From Euphorbia lathyris (taxonomy: Eukaryota; Streptophyta; Magnoliopsida; Malpighiales; Euphorbiaceae): a stretch of DNA of 64,000 bases. Below are positions 1 to 11,304 of this stretch, in pieces. The stretch is taken from assembly GCF_963576675.1 (NCBI RefSeq), contig NC_088917.1:11870001-11934000 (forward strand), written 5' to 3'. Within the stretch, counting starts at the first letter, position 1. The number at the start of each line of letters is the position of its first letter. The position numbers and the translations under genes were made by a program. Below the pieces are notes generated by a model. The model did not search any database. It worked only from the letters and a program-made list of their open reading frames with translations, and was not told where the DNA came from.

Positions 1-284
1 TTTAATTATGTACATAAATAAGCTCACAAGTAAAGTTCGTGAATAAATAAACAAGATGCTTACAAATACTTCGTCTATTACTCATTTATTATTTATTATG
101 TTCGTGAACGAACTCTTCTAGTATCAAATGAAATAATAATATTTGTGAACTAATACAAAACTATATAGTTTTCTACAAAACTAAAATTTGTTCTTAAATG
201 TTCTAATCGAGCCTGCTCGCGAGCTTTCAAGCCGAGCTTTGGCCTGCTCAAACTCGCCAATAAATCATGTTCACGAGCAGCTCG
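1..284 (-). mobile_element. hAT-like non-autonomous element, left part (family E, copy 1)
   Basis: This piece is rich in short motifs such as ttcgtgaac, gctcgcgagc and ctcacgagc. The same motifs recur in three further ~500-bp copies at 26573-27073, 38558-39072 and 39983-40640. The copy is cut by the window start and is interrupted at 284 by a solo LTR; it resumes at 2233. The far end (rc TAGGGTTGCTCATGAG) looks like the termini of plant hAT-type MITEs. No coding capacity is visible. The hAT assignment is an inference from the termini. Confidence 0.6.
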
Positions 285-2232
285 TGTAACATCCGTAATT
301 TTATAGAGGATATTTTTGTAAAATAAAAGTCATAATATAATATAATTATAATATTACAAATTAAAATCTATTAAATTCTTTTAGTATGTGGACACTTAAT
401 TAATTAATTATTATTTTATCTTACCAAAAAAAATTAATTATTATTTTATTATTATTGTTATTATTATTATTATAACTGGATCAATTTTTATTATTTAATT
501 ATTATTATTATTATGATTAGAATTAAAATTAAAATGAAAATGAGAAGGGGGAGGGGGAGGGGGAGGCGGGGCGAAGAAAAGAGGTTTAGGCAAAAACAAA
601 ATTCATCTCATCTCAGTATGCGCAGCTTTTGTTCTCTTTTCTCTTCAATCCAATTTCGTTCGCAACTCTTTATTTCGGTCACTTTTTAGAACGAAAATTA
701 TACCATTAAATTCCTTATTTCACGAGGAACATTTCAAGACCAATATTAATATTTTTCCGAGCAAAAAGTATGATAATCAGAGAGGGTATTTTCACCGGAA
801 AAGTGTTAGATCTCGACCTTTTAGCCGATTTTAGTTGTGAAACTGGTGTATTTTTGGACTCCCTTGAACGTTGGCTATCTCTTAATAGTCTCGGTTCACA
901 TTTCTGACAATTCCGGCGAACTTCCGGCGGTCGATCACCGTACTCCGGCGAAACTCCAGGAGAGCAAGCGAAGGTTCAGTTAGAACCTGAACGAATTAAT
1001 TAGCGTTTGAGACGAGAGGTAAACTTAATTGCTTATATTTATATATATGTCTATATATATATATATATATTTATATATTTATGTGGGTGTCTATCTATAT
1101 TTGTCATAGAATAATGAAATGTAACTTGAATGAATGTTAAGTATTTGGTTATCATTTAATTGGTAATTGATTTATATATACGGTGATTTAAGATGTGGAT
1201 TCAAATGTTCTCTGTATGATTGAATTTATTGATATAAGGCTTTGTTTTTCCTGAAATCATGTTGTTCATGTATTTATCTATTGAGATATTAGCTGTGAAA
1301 TTATACCATGATAGAATGAAAATGTCATATGAGTTCAAAAGATCATGAATTATCAAGTATGAAATTATATTGGATTATGTTTGAGTTAGAACAAAACATA
1401 AATAGCTAGCTTGAGTGAGTATATTCAATGGTCTGGAGGTTTGATGATACTGTGATCACAGGCATCTGGGTAGGGTGTTATTTTACTCTAATTGAGTTTG
1501 TACTGTGTCCTGAAACTGGGGGCGATAGCAGTACCGTATTATTAAAAAAAAAGGAAAAAGAAATCATTATGACAAGGGTACCTATCCCGAAACTAGAGGC
1601 GATAGCGTATACGTACGTTGGAATATTGTTAACCATGAGACCATTGAATATATTTCACTTAGGTCTAGCTGGGCCCTTAAAAAAAAATAAAGATGATAAA
1701 TTATAATTTTGTTGTTTGAAGTAAATCGAGTCATATATGAGATGATATGTTTATATTTTTATCATTGATTGATTGATTGATTGATTGTCTGATTAATTAA
1801 ACGTAAGAATGAAATTAATTGTATATATATTTATGTATATAAATATAGGTAATTATGTTTATTGAGTAGGCAGCTCACCCATTGCCACGTTGAAATTTTC
1901 AGGCTAGGTTCAGAAGATTTTTGTCTTCTAGTTTTTCTCAGTTTCATTCTGCATTCAGGTTGGCCAGCACAAGCGTCTCATTCCTATTAAAATTTTTTTA
2001 TAGATATTCGTTAGGACTTACTATATTATTGGATTAGATTAATTGCTCAAATTTAAGTGAATATTATTGATAGATTAAATTGTTTTGTTGGTTATTTAGT
2101 TTTTGGTTATGAGATTTTGGTAGATGGTAATAAATAAGGAGCATTTATGTAATTATGTTGGTGTTCGTGCTTAATTACAATAATTGTTTAAGTTTCCGTA
2201 TGTATTTAATGTGACCCGGGATAGAGGTTACA
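285..2232 (+). mobile_element. Solo LTR of a Ty3/gypsy (Tekay-like) retrotransposon
   Basis: The sequence begins TGTAACATCCG and ends GAGGTTACA, i.e. TG...CA with inverted termini TGTAAC/GTTACA. It is flanked by a perfect 5-bp target-site duplication GCTCG (280-284 and 2233-2237), as expected for gypsy integrase. No internal domain is present, so it is a solo LTR left by LTR-LTR recombination. A block near 1850-1925 (tattgagtaggcagctcacc) matches, in reverse complement, the LTR at 8985-11269. That makes the two LTRs members of one family in opposite orientation. It contains a G/A-rich tract (545-570), a TA microsatellite (about 1050-1075) and a GATT microsatellite (about 1763-1787). The 92-codon ORF inside it is not a gene. 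Confidence 0.9.
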
Positions 2233-2298
2233 GCTCGTTTATAAGTCGAACCGAGGTTTTATCGAGCCAATCACCGGCTCAGCTCATGAGCAACCCTA
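2233..2298 (-). mobile_element. hAT-like element family E copy 1, right part
   Basis: Continuation of the element at 1-284 after the solo LTR. It repeats the target GCTCG and then continues with tttataagtcgaaccgag and gctcatgagcaaccctaat. Joining the two flanks restores an uninterrupted element, which shows that the LTR inserted into it. Confidence 0.6.
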
Positions 2299-2610
2299 AT
2301 AAAAAAAGAAGATGATTTAATTTTCTATTTTGATATCTCAATTTAGATTTTTTTGTCAAAAATAAATAAATTATTGTTTGTAGTTTTAATTTTTGAATTT
2401 GCCACTTTTTTATTAACGATATTGACAAAAATTATTAATTTTAATTGAAACTATAAATTTATTAAAACTATTTTTGAGAAAAAATGAAAAAAAAAAGTTA
2501 ACTATCTAGATTTTAAGAGTGCCTCACACATAAAATATTTGGAGTTATTTAAAATAGTATATCCACCAAAAAGATTGAAATTCTTTTATGTGAGAGACAT
2601 AATTTTGGAG
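2299..2610. other. AT-rich spacer, nothing recognised
   Basis: Low-complexity AT-rich DNA with A and T runs. No ORF, repeat or regulatory signal that I can support. Confidence 0.6.
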
Positions 2611-3106
2611 GGTAAATTACACGCATGGCCACTGAACTTTACCCATTTAACATTGTGACCACTGAAGTTCAATTTTTAACAGTATGGTCATTGAACTTTA
2701 CATTTTTTTAACACCGACGGCCACTCAACGTCTCAAAACGACCGCTGGCGGTCTGAAAATAAAAAAAATCAAAGATTTAATAATATTCTCAGGAACTTTA
2801 ATTCTTAAAACATTTCGTTTTGAGGTCATTTAGGTGTTGTTTGATTAGAAGAGAGTGAAAGCTCCAAAAAATGTGATTTTGGAAAATAAAAAGTGTGGTT
2901 TCATGGTAAATGTCGCTCTGAACAACTTTAATTTTTGAATATTTTCATTTTGAGGTCGTTAACAGACATTTTGATGACTTGGTTAAAGTTGAGTGACCAC
3001 CGGTATTTAAAAGTGTAAAATTTAGTAGTCATACTGTTAAGAATTGAAGTTCAGTGATCATAATGTTAAAATGGCTAAAATTCAATGGTTATAGATGTAA
3101 TTTACC
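2611..3106. mobile_element. MULE-like non-autonomous element with long TIRs
   Basis: The left end GGTAAATTACACGCATGGCC is matched in reverse at the right end (rc GGTAAATTACATCTATAACC). The similarity extends about 80 bp inward, with gaagttcaattttta matched by taagaattgaagttcag. The flanks are taattttggag (2600-2610) and taattttttggag (3107-3119), an imperfect TSD differing by two T. Length is 496 bp with no ORF. Long TIRs and a ~9-11 bp duplication fit Mutator-like elements. The same GGNGTAAATTACACC terminus type bounds the element at 16181-17446. Confidence 0.7.
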
Positions 3107-3216
3107 TAATTTTTTGGAGATAGAGGATTATCTTCCTCATATTTTTGGAGAAAAGTAATAACAAAACTATATATCTTGAGCCAATAATTCTTAATTAAAT
3201 CATATTTCAAATATTT

Positions 3217-3700
3217 GGCTTAATACATCGTTTGTCCCTGAATTTATCTAAAAAGCTTGATTGGCCTTCTAAACTTTTAAAGTATCTCGATTGCCTCCTG
3301 AACTTGTATAAAATATTCAGTTAGCCTCTAAACTTGTGTAAAATATAATAAATTGATCAATCGGTTACAAAAAGTAAGTTAAATACGGAAGATGTATTGC
3401 ATGCATCTTAAAAAAAGTAAAACGACCAAAGTCGAGTATGCAATTCTAATATTAGAGAAAACAAGTTTTATAGTTGAGTAAACAAGAACTTCCTTTTTAA
3501 TCTATTATGTGAATCATGTAATAATATTCTAAGACGCGTGTAATATATCTTCCGTACTTTTTTGCAATTGATTATGTTTTATGCAAGTTCAAAACGCTTT
3601 GGAATATTTTATGCAAGTTCATGGGGCAATCAGGACATTTTGAAAGTTCACGTGATCAATCAAGTTTTTTGGACAAGTTCAGGAGTAAATGATGTACTAG
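3217..3700. mobile_element. Long-TIR MITE (MULE-like)
   Basis: The left part (ttaatacatcgtttgtccct, aagcttgattggcc, cctgaacttgt) is echoed in inverted form on the right (acaagttcaggagtaaatg, gatcaatcaagttttttgga, gatgtacta). The approximate inverted repeats are about 100 bp. The exact ends and a TSD could not be fixed. The right part contains an internal duplication of atgcaagttc. The 90-codon ORF here is a by-product of the repeats. Confidence 0.5.
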
Positions 3701-4072
3701 CAACACTTCGCTGTAAGGCATGCCACCTTAACGCAGTTAGAAGGATTTTAACTTTTACTGAACCAGCCTTCGAGATGATAGGAACGAAAGCAGGTATATA
3801 TAAATATTTATATATTATCGATTATTCAGTTTAAAAGTTGGCAAACACTTTTTTAAGTAGATTATCTTTTCATCAAAGTTGTTTGCTACATTACTCGAAC
3901 TCAAAATCTCTAATTTAAACCTCTTAAATCAATCTTAATAGCTCATATTTGAAAAACTTTTAAGAAATATATTAGAAGGTTTTTTTATGAATTACATAAA
4001 TGTTCTTTTAGGCATTTAGGATTAATCCTAATGGAAATTTCTATTTTTATTGATTGAGGACTTCATTTTCAA
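3701..4072. other. AT-rich spacer
   Basis: No coding or structural feature recognised between the TIR element and the Helitron. Position 4072 is the host A that precedes the Helitron CTAG terminus. Confidence 0.5.
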
Positions 4073-5171
4073 CTAGTCGAAAACCCGTGCGATGCACGTG
4101 ATATGGAACTTTTATATAATTTAGATAAATAAATAAATTGATATATTTACTTTTAAGTAATTTTATACCATCCTATGAAAAAAAATTATATTATGTATAT
4201 TTGAAATTAAAATATATTTTTTATTGATAATTCAATTAAATTAAATTAATTTTGAAAATAATTGATTAATTTTTTTATAGAATTTTAATTAAAGGTGAAT
4301 GATTTATTTATTTTTATAAAATTCAATGATTTTTACTTTTTAATAATTTTAATACATTTTTTTATATTTTTATATAATTGGAATTTTGTGAAACAATGAT
4401 AATAAAATAGGAGATTAATTAAAAAATATATTAGAATATAATGAAAACCCAAAAATTAAATTAAACTATAATTAAAATTAAATATTATATCTAGGATACA
4501 AAAGAATTACAATCTATATTAAACAAAAATTGAATTAAACTACAATTAAAATTAAATATTATATCTACGATACAAAAGAATTACAATCTATGTTAAAATG
4601 GAAGCAACATCAATATATTATACTATAAACTATTATAATCAATACTTTTCTAATGTTGCACATGAAGAAACTTTATCAATTCAATATGTTACATATAAAA
4701 AAAATAAAATTCATAAGAATTAGTCACAAATTCATCTTGATGATAATCATTTTGCTTGATGGAATTTCATGATAATCAAGTATTTGAATTTAATTATTCA
4801 TTATGCTACAATAACTCAATATATCCAATTGAATCAGCTTAAAGTGATGATTTCTCCTATTTTCATCTCGTAATATCTCATCAAGACATTCAATCAATTT
4901 GTTCTTCATTCTTTCATTGTATAGAATATCAGTCACACTCGCAGATATCACTTATTTGAGTTCATTAATATTTTCTAATAATTATATATTCTTGAATTTC
5001 GTAAGCAAGAAAAACAAACAAAAGAATAGAAAACAAAAATGAAGGGACAAAAAATATAATTAGGAGAGAACTATCTTCTTCTTGTTTTTTTTCGAAAATA
5101 AGAGAGAATGTCAAGATATAAACATATAAAGAGGAGAGTGAAAATACTTTTGCATATTAATTAAATACTTT

Positions 5172-6100
5172 TGCAGTAGATGCAGAGGTCATGTTGAGAC
5201 TTTGTGCCATGCTCTTAGAGATTGCTCTAATAGTAAAGAGGTTTGGAGGAAAATTCTCCTACACCATATTTTCTCTTCCTTCATGGCACATTCTGAGGTC
5301 GACTGGTTCTCTGATGGTGTTAGAGGAAAGTTGCTTCCATACATGGAGCATGGTGACATTTTCTTTGCTATTATCTGTCACCAAGTTTGGAAATGGAGAA
5401 ACGAGGAGATTTTTGGAGATAAAACTGTTTTTATGACAAACTTAGCTGATTTCTTCTCGAAAAAACTTTTCTCTATTATCGATAGTTTCAAAGGAGAGTC
5501 CCTTGTCAGAGCCTCTCAGTGTTGTGATGTCCATCTCGTGGGATGGAGCAGGCCAAGAGAGGGGGTTGTGAAGCTGAATACTGATGGTTCCTGCCTCAGT
5601 AACGGTAAGATTGCGGCTGGAGGTGTGCTTAGAGATGTAGGGGGCGTCTGGCTTTCTGGGTTCTCCCAGAATTTAGGGTTGGGTTCTTCCTTTTCTGCGG
5701 AGCTCTGGGCTATTCTTACTGGAATCAATCTTGCTAAAAGGCTGGGTGTTAAGAGGCTCTCTGTGGAGTCTGATAATTTGGAAGCAATCAAAATGATTTC
5801 CGAGAATCATTCTATGGGTCTTAACAGTCGCAACCTCATCAAAGCTATTATAAGGCTTTGCTCCTCCTTTGAGTTCGTAGAGTTCAGACACATTTTTAGA
5901 GAGCAGAATCGTGTTGCTGATCGCTTGGCGGCGGCGGGCCATGAAGGGACGTTAGGCGTTACTACCCTTCCTGTTTCCCCTAGTTTCATCTCTCATCTTC
6001 TCTTAGAAGATAGGATTGGGGTTAGCTTCCCTAGGCTAATTCCTGGGTAGTTTGTTGTTATTCGTTTTTCTTTTCCTTTTCTACCAAAAAAAAAAAAATT
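5172..6100 (+). pseudogene. 5'-truncated L1-type LINE: zf-RVT end plus RNase H, with poly(A)
   Basis: An open frame runs from at least 5172 to the stop at 6050. It starts in a zinc-binding reverse-transcriptase tail (CSRCRGHVETLCHALRDC), continues through W-rich spacer sequence (VWKWRNEEIF) and ends in a plant LINE RNase H domain. The RNase H acidic residues are visible in NTDGS, SAELWAI, ESDN and VADRLA. The frame has no stop, so the insertion is fairly young or the domain retained its frame by chance. A pyrimidine-rich tail and an A12 run at about 6088-6099 follow. The endonuclease and reverse transcriptase are missing, as is usual for incomplete target-primed reverse transcription. It lies inside the Helitron. 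A convincing TSD was not found. It is not a host RNase H gene because it opens in the middle of the zf-RVT motif. Confidence 0.8.
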
Positions 6101-6974
6101 AAGTCTATAAGTTAATTTTAGTTAAATAGAATTAAATCGCAATTGTAACCACTCAGTACAAAAAAAAGTTTTATAATTAATATGTGAAATTAATTCTATT
6201 AATTATAATCATTATGCTCAATATTTGAGAATTTGAAGAGATTCAAATAATATTATTTTTTAATTAATATTTTCCAACAACTTGTCCTATGATCATGTTT
6301 CATTTTCATCTGTTAAAAACTCTTGAAATACTAACAATTTTGTACAAACCACAATATAATAGTTAAAAACTATATAAGCCAATGTTGTGAAAGCAATTAT
6401 CTCAATATCTCAGAATTAATGTACATTTTTAGGATTTTGAGCATCAAAATTTATTTTTATTTACCTTCATTTTGAATTCGTATCTAGCATAATCCAAATT
6501 CTTCAAGAATAAATATCTTATCAAGTATATTAGACGCTTACAATCTCTTTGTCTAGAGAACTGAGAAAAAAATACCTTCTTGGTAATAATAATAATAATA
6601 ATATAACATAATTTATAATTGAAATAAACTTCATTATAAGTATAACATTTCAATTCCTCTTTAATATTTTCTTCAATATGTCTCTAACTTCAATGAACAA
6701 CTATTATGTGAAACTTTATATCTATTTGTACCAAAATGCATAAAAATAAAAAATATAATCCATATCAGTTAAATAAACTCAAACTAAAAAAAATGCGTGG
6801 ATTTCACCAGGTTTTGAATTAGAAAAATTAATCTAACTTCAATTAAAGCTTACAATTGAGTTCATATAAAGCCGAAAATCTAAATTTTAGTTAGAGTTAA
6901 CAATCGAAACGATAACACCTAGCAACATATACTAAAAAAAATGCAAATATACAAAATCTTTATTTTAGTCATTT

Positions 6975-7475
6975 TGAAAAAAAAAAGATAAATAAAAAAG
7001 AAAACATGGATAAGGTAGCGAGAGATATGAAACCTGGGTAATGACAGAAATGAAATTTCATCTCTGAAAGATGAAACTATAATATCTATTGTTTAATAAA
7101 AATAAAACAACACAATTGAGAACAAAAATAACTACAACATATGAAAAAAAATCGAATAATTACCTTGAGAAACATAATAATTTCTTGTAATTTTTGACAC
7201 CTTTGTGTTTCCCGATTTTAATTGTCCATGCATCTTGTATTTCTATCAGATTTCTTCAATCGGAGATATCAGTTTGGAAAAAAAAGACAAATAAAAAAAA
7301 ACATGGATAAGGTAGTGAGAGGTATATAACATGGGTAACGACAGAAATGGATTTGCAAGACGAAACTATAACAACTATTGTTTAATAAAAGTAAAATAAC
7401 AACACAATTGAGAACAAAATAACTACAACATATGAAAAAAAATCGAATAATTACCTTCAGAAATATAATACTATC
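6975..7475. repeat. Tandem duplication inside the Helitron
   Basis: Two ~200-bp blocks, about 6975-7186 and 7277-7475, share aacatggataaggtag, ttgtttaataaaa, cacaattgagaacaaaa and the run ending aaaaaaaatcgaataattac. The period is about 295-300 bp and the copies differ by scattered substitutions and small indels. No coding function is seen. Confidence 0.75.
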
Positions 7476-7980
7476 TATCATGACCAATGAATATAATGGT
7501 GGAATACTATCTATCCTGCTTTATATAGAAGTTTATTTGTGACTTTTGGATTTCCTTTGCTTTGTGTTTTTTCATCTTCCTGTAACTTTTACTGTCTTTT
7601 ATTATTTTAATTAATAGGGTAATAATTGTTTAATATATTATAAATATAAATTTGTTATTTTTAATTAATTAAATATTTTTTATTTTGATTTTATACTACG
7701 ATGACAACTCATCAAAAAGGCTTCTAAAACACTTCTCCTCATTTCTCTTTGCTTCCGCTATTATATATAGTATAGATTTGATTCATTAATCCCTCATCAA
7801 TTATAATCACAAATTTAAAGCCGTTATTTTAAAAATTGGTTAGTTAACCGATTTATTTCATTTATATTTAAAATTGTATTCTTTAACTATTCAAAACAAA
7901 ACAATTACAAATTTTGTGTGCATACATTAAAATATTAAAAACTCCTTAGAACTCTTAAAATGAAAAATTCAAAAGCATAT

Positions 7981-8984
7981 TGATATTAGGTGAATATATA
8001 CTCACCACGTGGAACTTAAGAGATCCAAATCAATATCCGAAGAAAGGGAACATTGGCGCATCCATAGCCAAACTAGACAATACGACTTCGTATTAGAGAT
8101 CTCGACTCAAAAAGTCTCAAAGACCAAATCAAGGATCCATCTGTTATAGCAAGCACGTCTGATCCCTTGAATGTCGGACCTAGTGGGATTGAGGAATATC
8201 AAACCCCAATATCTGGGCGTATATTCACCTATCAACATGTGACACGTAGCACATTTCGCTCCTCAACTCATAACCGTCTTCTACAGTTCGATCATAGTAT
8301 AAATAGAGTAAGCTCATCTCAAGGTACATTATTTCATCCATTAATTAAGCTTATTACAACTTTGATTTACTGTTGTGTTCATTCTCAAGTACTACCTCAA
8401 ACTATCTTAGGCATCGGAATGAGTTAGTCGGTCAACGACCCCCCTTCAACCTTGTATTCGTCCAATTGCAAGTCTCTAAGTGGACTCTGATAATTGAACC
8501 ACATAAAATTGGTGCGGTGAACATGGACGTAACCATGCAATGACTCGCTTAAGTAGTTTTATCCAACTTTCATCATCCAGTGCACTCCCTGCATCTGGAT
8601 TTCATATTGTGGCAGAAGAAGAAGCTCAGATCGCTCGTGTTCTGGCTTTAGATATGACGAAGAGGCTTATATGTGCAATATGTCGGTGATTAGCAGAAAA
8701 CCTATGATATATCCATGACGTTAAAGAAAAGTCGGAGATAGTAGAAGAGATGATCATGTACATGAATAAACCTAGAATACAAAATGCTCAACTGGGTAAC
8801 ATACTATTTTAAGCAATCATCGTCAAACGAGACGGATCACCAAGGGATCAGGTAAGGGATTTAGGCACTTGGTTGAAGGGAAAAGAAGACGCAACAGATC
8901 TGGACTCCTCTTGTAAGGAAAGCAAATAATTCCAACGAGTATTCCTCCAAAAGATCAACTCGGGTGAGATAAAAGAAGCGACCC
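7981..8984 (+). mobile_element. Gypsy LTR (7981-8503) plus degraded gag start, truncated by Tekay insertion
   Basis: A plus-strand LTR begins TGATATTAGG at 7981. It has a TATA-like tataaatagag near 8299, an 'aggcatcggaatgag' region typical of gypsy leader transcripts near 8409, and ends ...CCACA at 8503. A PBS-like TTGGTGCGGTGAACATGG follows near 8509. The following frame reads as a decayed gag start (LPASGFHIVAEEEAQIARV), with stops from about 8688. The element is cut at 8984 by the opposite-strand Tekay LTR. Within the LTR, aggtgaatatatac and gtatattcacct form an inverted repeat about 230 bp apart. Confidence 0.65.
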
Positions 8985-11269
8985 TGTAACCCCCTCATTT
9001 GGATCACATGATATCTCACACAATATCAGTCATAGACATGTTTTCAATTCTCAATCATATAAACTTCAATCTCATATAAATTTTACATATTATACATAAG
9101 AGAAAACATTTATAATTTACAATACACGTTTAAGTCATTATCCTACACAGAGGATTTACAAAACAAAAGTACATTCACAAGACTCCAAAATGCCTAGATG
9201 AGAATGGACTGACACTGCTGGTGCGACCTTAAGCAAGAAGAACTCCACCTAACCTGTAAAATCTGTTGGCAAGGGGTGAGCTGCCTACTCAATAAACATA
9301 TTACACATATATGTATATACAAGTAATGTAAAGAGCACAAACCAAAATAGGTCATCAGTACCAAGTTAGAATTTATTCATTTAGAATAGTAATACTGATT
9401 TTAGAAAGGCCTTGCTGTACTTAGACAATATATATAAAATTGTCCTTGGGCCCAATCTGTATTTCGGCTCACTAAATTCGGAATACAATCATCTGTGCTA
9501 CGGAGGAGTTACACTCACTCACGTACTCATATATCTCAACACATGTGCTTCCGGCTCACAATATTCGGATAGCACTCTCAACTTGGACCATTTCACATAT
9601 CCATCTAAGCAAGCTCATATTCATTTATAATCCAACCATTATTCAGTTCCAGTATGTGCACAAGGCTTAACATGCCGTATTTACGCATAACACTGCAACA
9701 TACTCAATCATAACACTTTCTTATCAATCATGACGTATCATAAACACTCAAACATTATCCACATCATTCACATCAGATTCAACCACATCTCACACTCAAC
9801 AAGTCACAAGGCACAATACATTCATACACATATATAAGCAATATGCTTACCGTCGCACTTGGTTCGATCTATTCAACACGATCGGGTGTGCGTTCAATTG
9901 CACCTTGCCCTCCTAATATCACATAACATTGATACAATTAGACTTAACATAAACTTAATGAAAATAGAAACTAAGGAATGCTATATGATTTACAAGACAC
10001 TAATGCCACAAAGTTCATGCAATCTAATCCTTTTGTCTTAGATCATCACATGACCTACTTGCACACATTCTGCCATAACTTTCTGTATATGAATCCAAAT
10101 GCCCTGATTATTGAACCTACTGAAACTAGACATATATGGGTAGAACATATCCAAAATTCACTTTAATATCACTTCTACACAATATATGGCATGCAAAATG
10201 ATTCGGTCCTGTTTCCAGCCAAGAAACAGACTATTCAGATTTGCATCTACCATAATTCACTCAACCTAGCTCACAATAAACACAATGGATTGCCAAATCC
10301 TTTTACAGACATATACTTCAAGTATTTAGGAACACTTTTGTATAAAGAAACTTTCTCCAATTCGGACTTTAAGATCCTCAAAATGCTACATCAACATGGC
10401 TGCCTCACATGACATTCAATTTCGAGGCAGTCATGATCCATCTAGGTTTTCTTCCTCTATATATGGAATTAAAGTCCCATATTTTACAGAGGGTTTCATA
10501 ACACATATAGGAACATATGTTATTCTTTATGTATCTTCAAATTCGAACAATATCAATATGAAAAACAGGCTCCAAAATGACTGAAAGCAGTACCCTAGAT
10601 TTCTGTTTAGGGCACTTGATACATATCTTTCATTTGGACAGCCTAAAACCAATGAAAACAACACCAAAACTCAACAAGCTCAATCACAACTCATCCACAA
10701 CAAATCCTATGATCATACCTAGGTTTTTTCAGAATCTCCAACTCATAGAAAACAAGCTAAAACAGCATACTAACCTTCAACTTGTGTCTATCACCTAGTA
10801 TGCTTCCTAACTTGACTTGTTTGGCTTGAAAATGGAAGAAATTGGAAGAGTTTTGTTTGGAGGATGTTAGGGTATATCAAAGGAAGGTTTGCTGAAGTTT
10901 TGGTCGAAATTGTGGCTGGAAATGAGGAGAAATGAGTTGTATCAATCATTGTTAAAACAAAGAGGCATACTTTGTCTTACTTGAGTGACACCTCGTGCTT
11001 GCTCACAAACCTCCAATCCAGCCCTCCACAAATGTAAGTTAATCAATTTAGGACATATGAATTCATTAATTCATTCATTTAAGTCCTAACTCAATTAACC
11101 AATCGTTACATCTTAACGACACACTAATCGCCTACTAATCGCACGATAATCGCATTATGCATACAAAACTTCTACTGACAATGAGATGAATCTAAAATGT
11201 ATGTATTCAATCATGAAAATATATATGAATGTGGGAAGACTCATATGTTAGGGTTTTGGGGATGTTACA
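8985..11269 (-). mobile_element. 3' LTR of a Tekay-type Ty3/gypsy element
   Basis: On the plus strand the LTR runs from TGTAACCCCC to GATGTTACA (2285 bp), with inverted termini TGTAAC/GTTACA. On the minus strand it directly follows a polypurine tract AAGGGGGGAAGAAC (11270-11283), so it is the 3' LTR of the coding remnant to its right. The 5-bp flank at its outer edge is GACCC (8980-8984). No partner TSD is seen because the other end of the element is lost. It shares sequence with the solo LTR at 285-2232. The several 60-90 codon ORFs inside are not genes. Confidence 0.85.
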
Positions 11270-11304
11270 GTTCTTCCCCCCTTAAAGAATTTCGTCCCCG
11301 AAAT

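Larger units (their letters stand above)
4073..7776 (-). mobile_element. Non-autonomous Helitron
   Basis: Read on the minus strand, the element begins TCTATACTATATATAATAGC at 7776 and ends ...CTAG at 4073. A small hairpin (cgtgcgatgcacg on the plus strand, 4086-4098) lies 9 nt inside the CTAG end. The flanking host bases are A (4072) and T (7777), so insertion was between A and T without a TSD. A 5' TC, a 3' hairpin, CTAG and an AT target together define Helitrons. No Rep/helicase ORF is present, so it is non-autonomous. It holds a LINE fragment (5172-6100) and an internal duplication (6975-7475). A 268-bp relative is at 31879-32146. Confidence 0.8.

Noticed and set aside
5202..6050. Host RNase H gene
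   Set aside because: The frame begins in the middle of a LINE zinc finger and ends next to a poly(A) tail, which marks a truncated LINE.
9412..10798. Series of 60-73 codon ORFs on the plus strand
   Set aside because: They lie within the Tekay LTR, have no domain and no conservation between frames.
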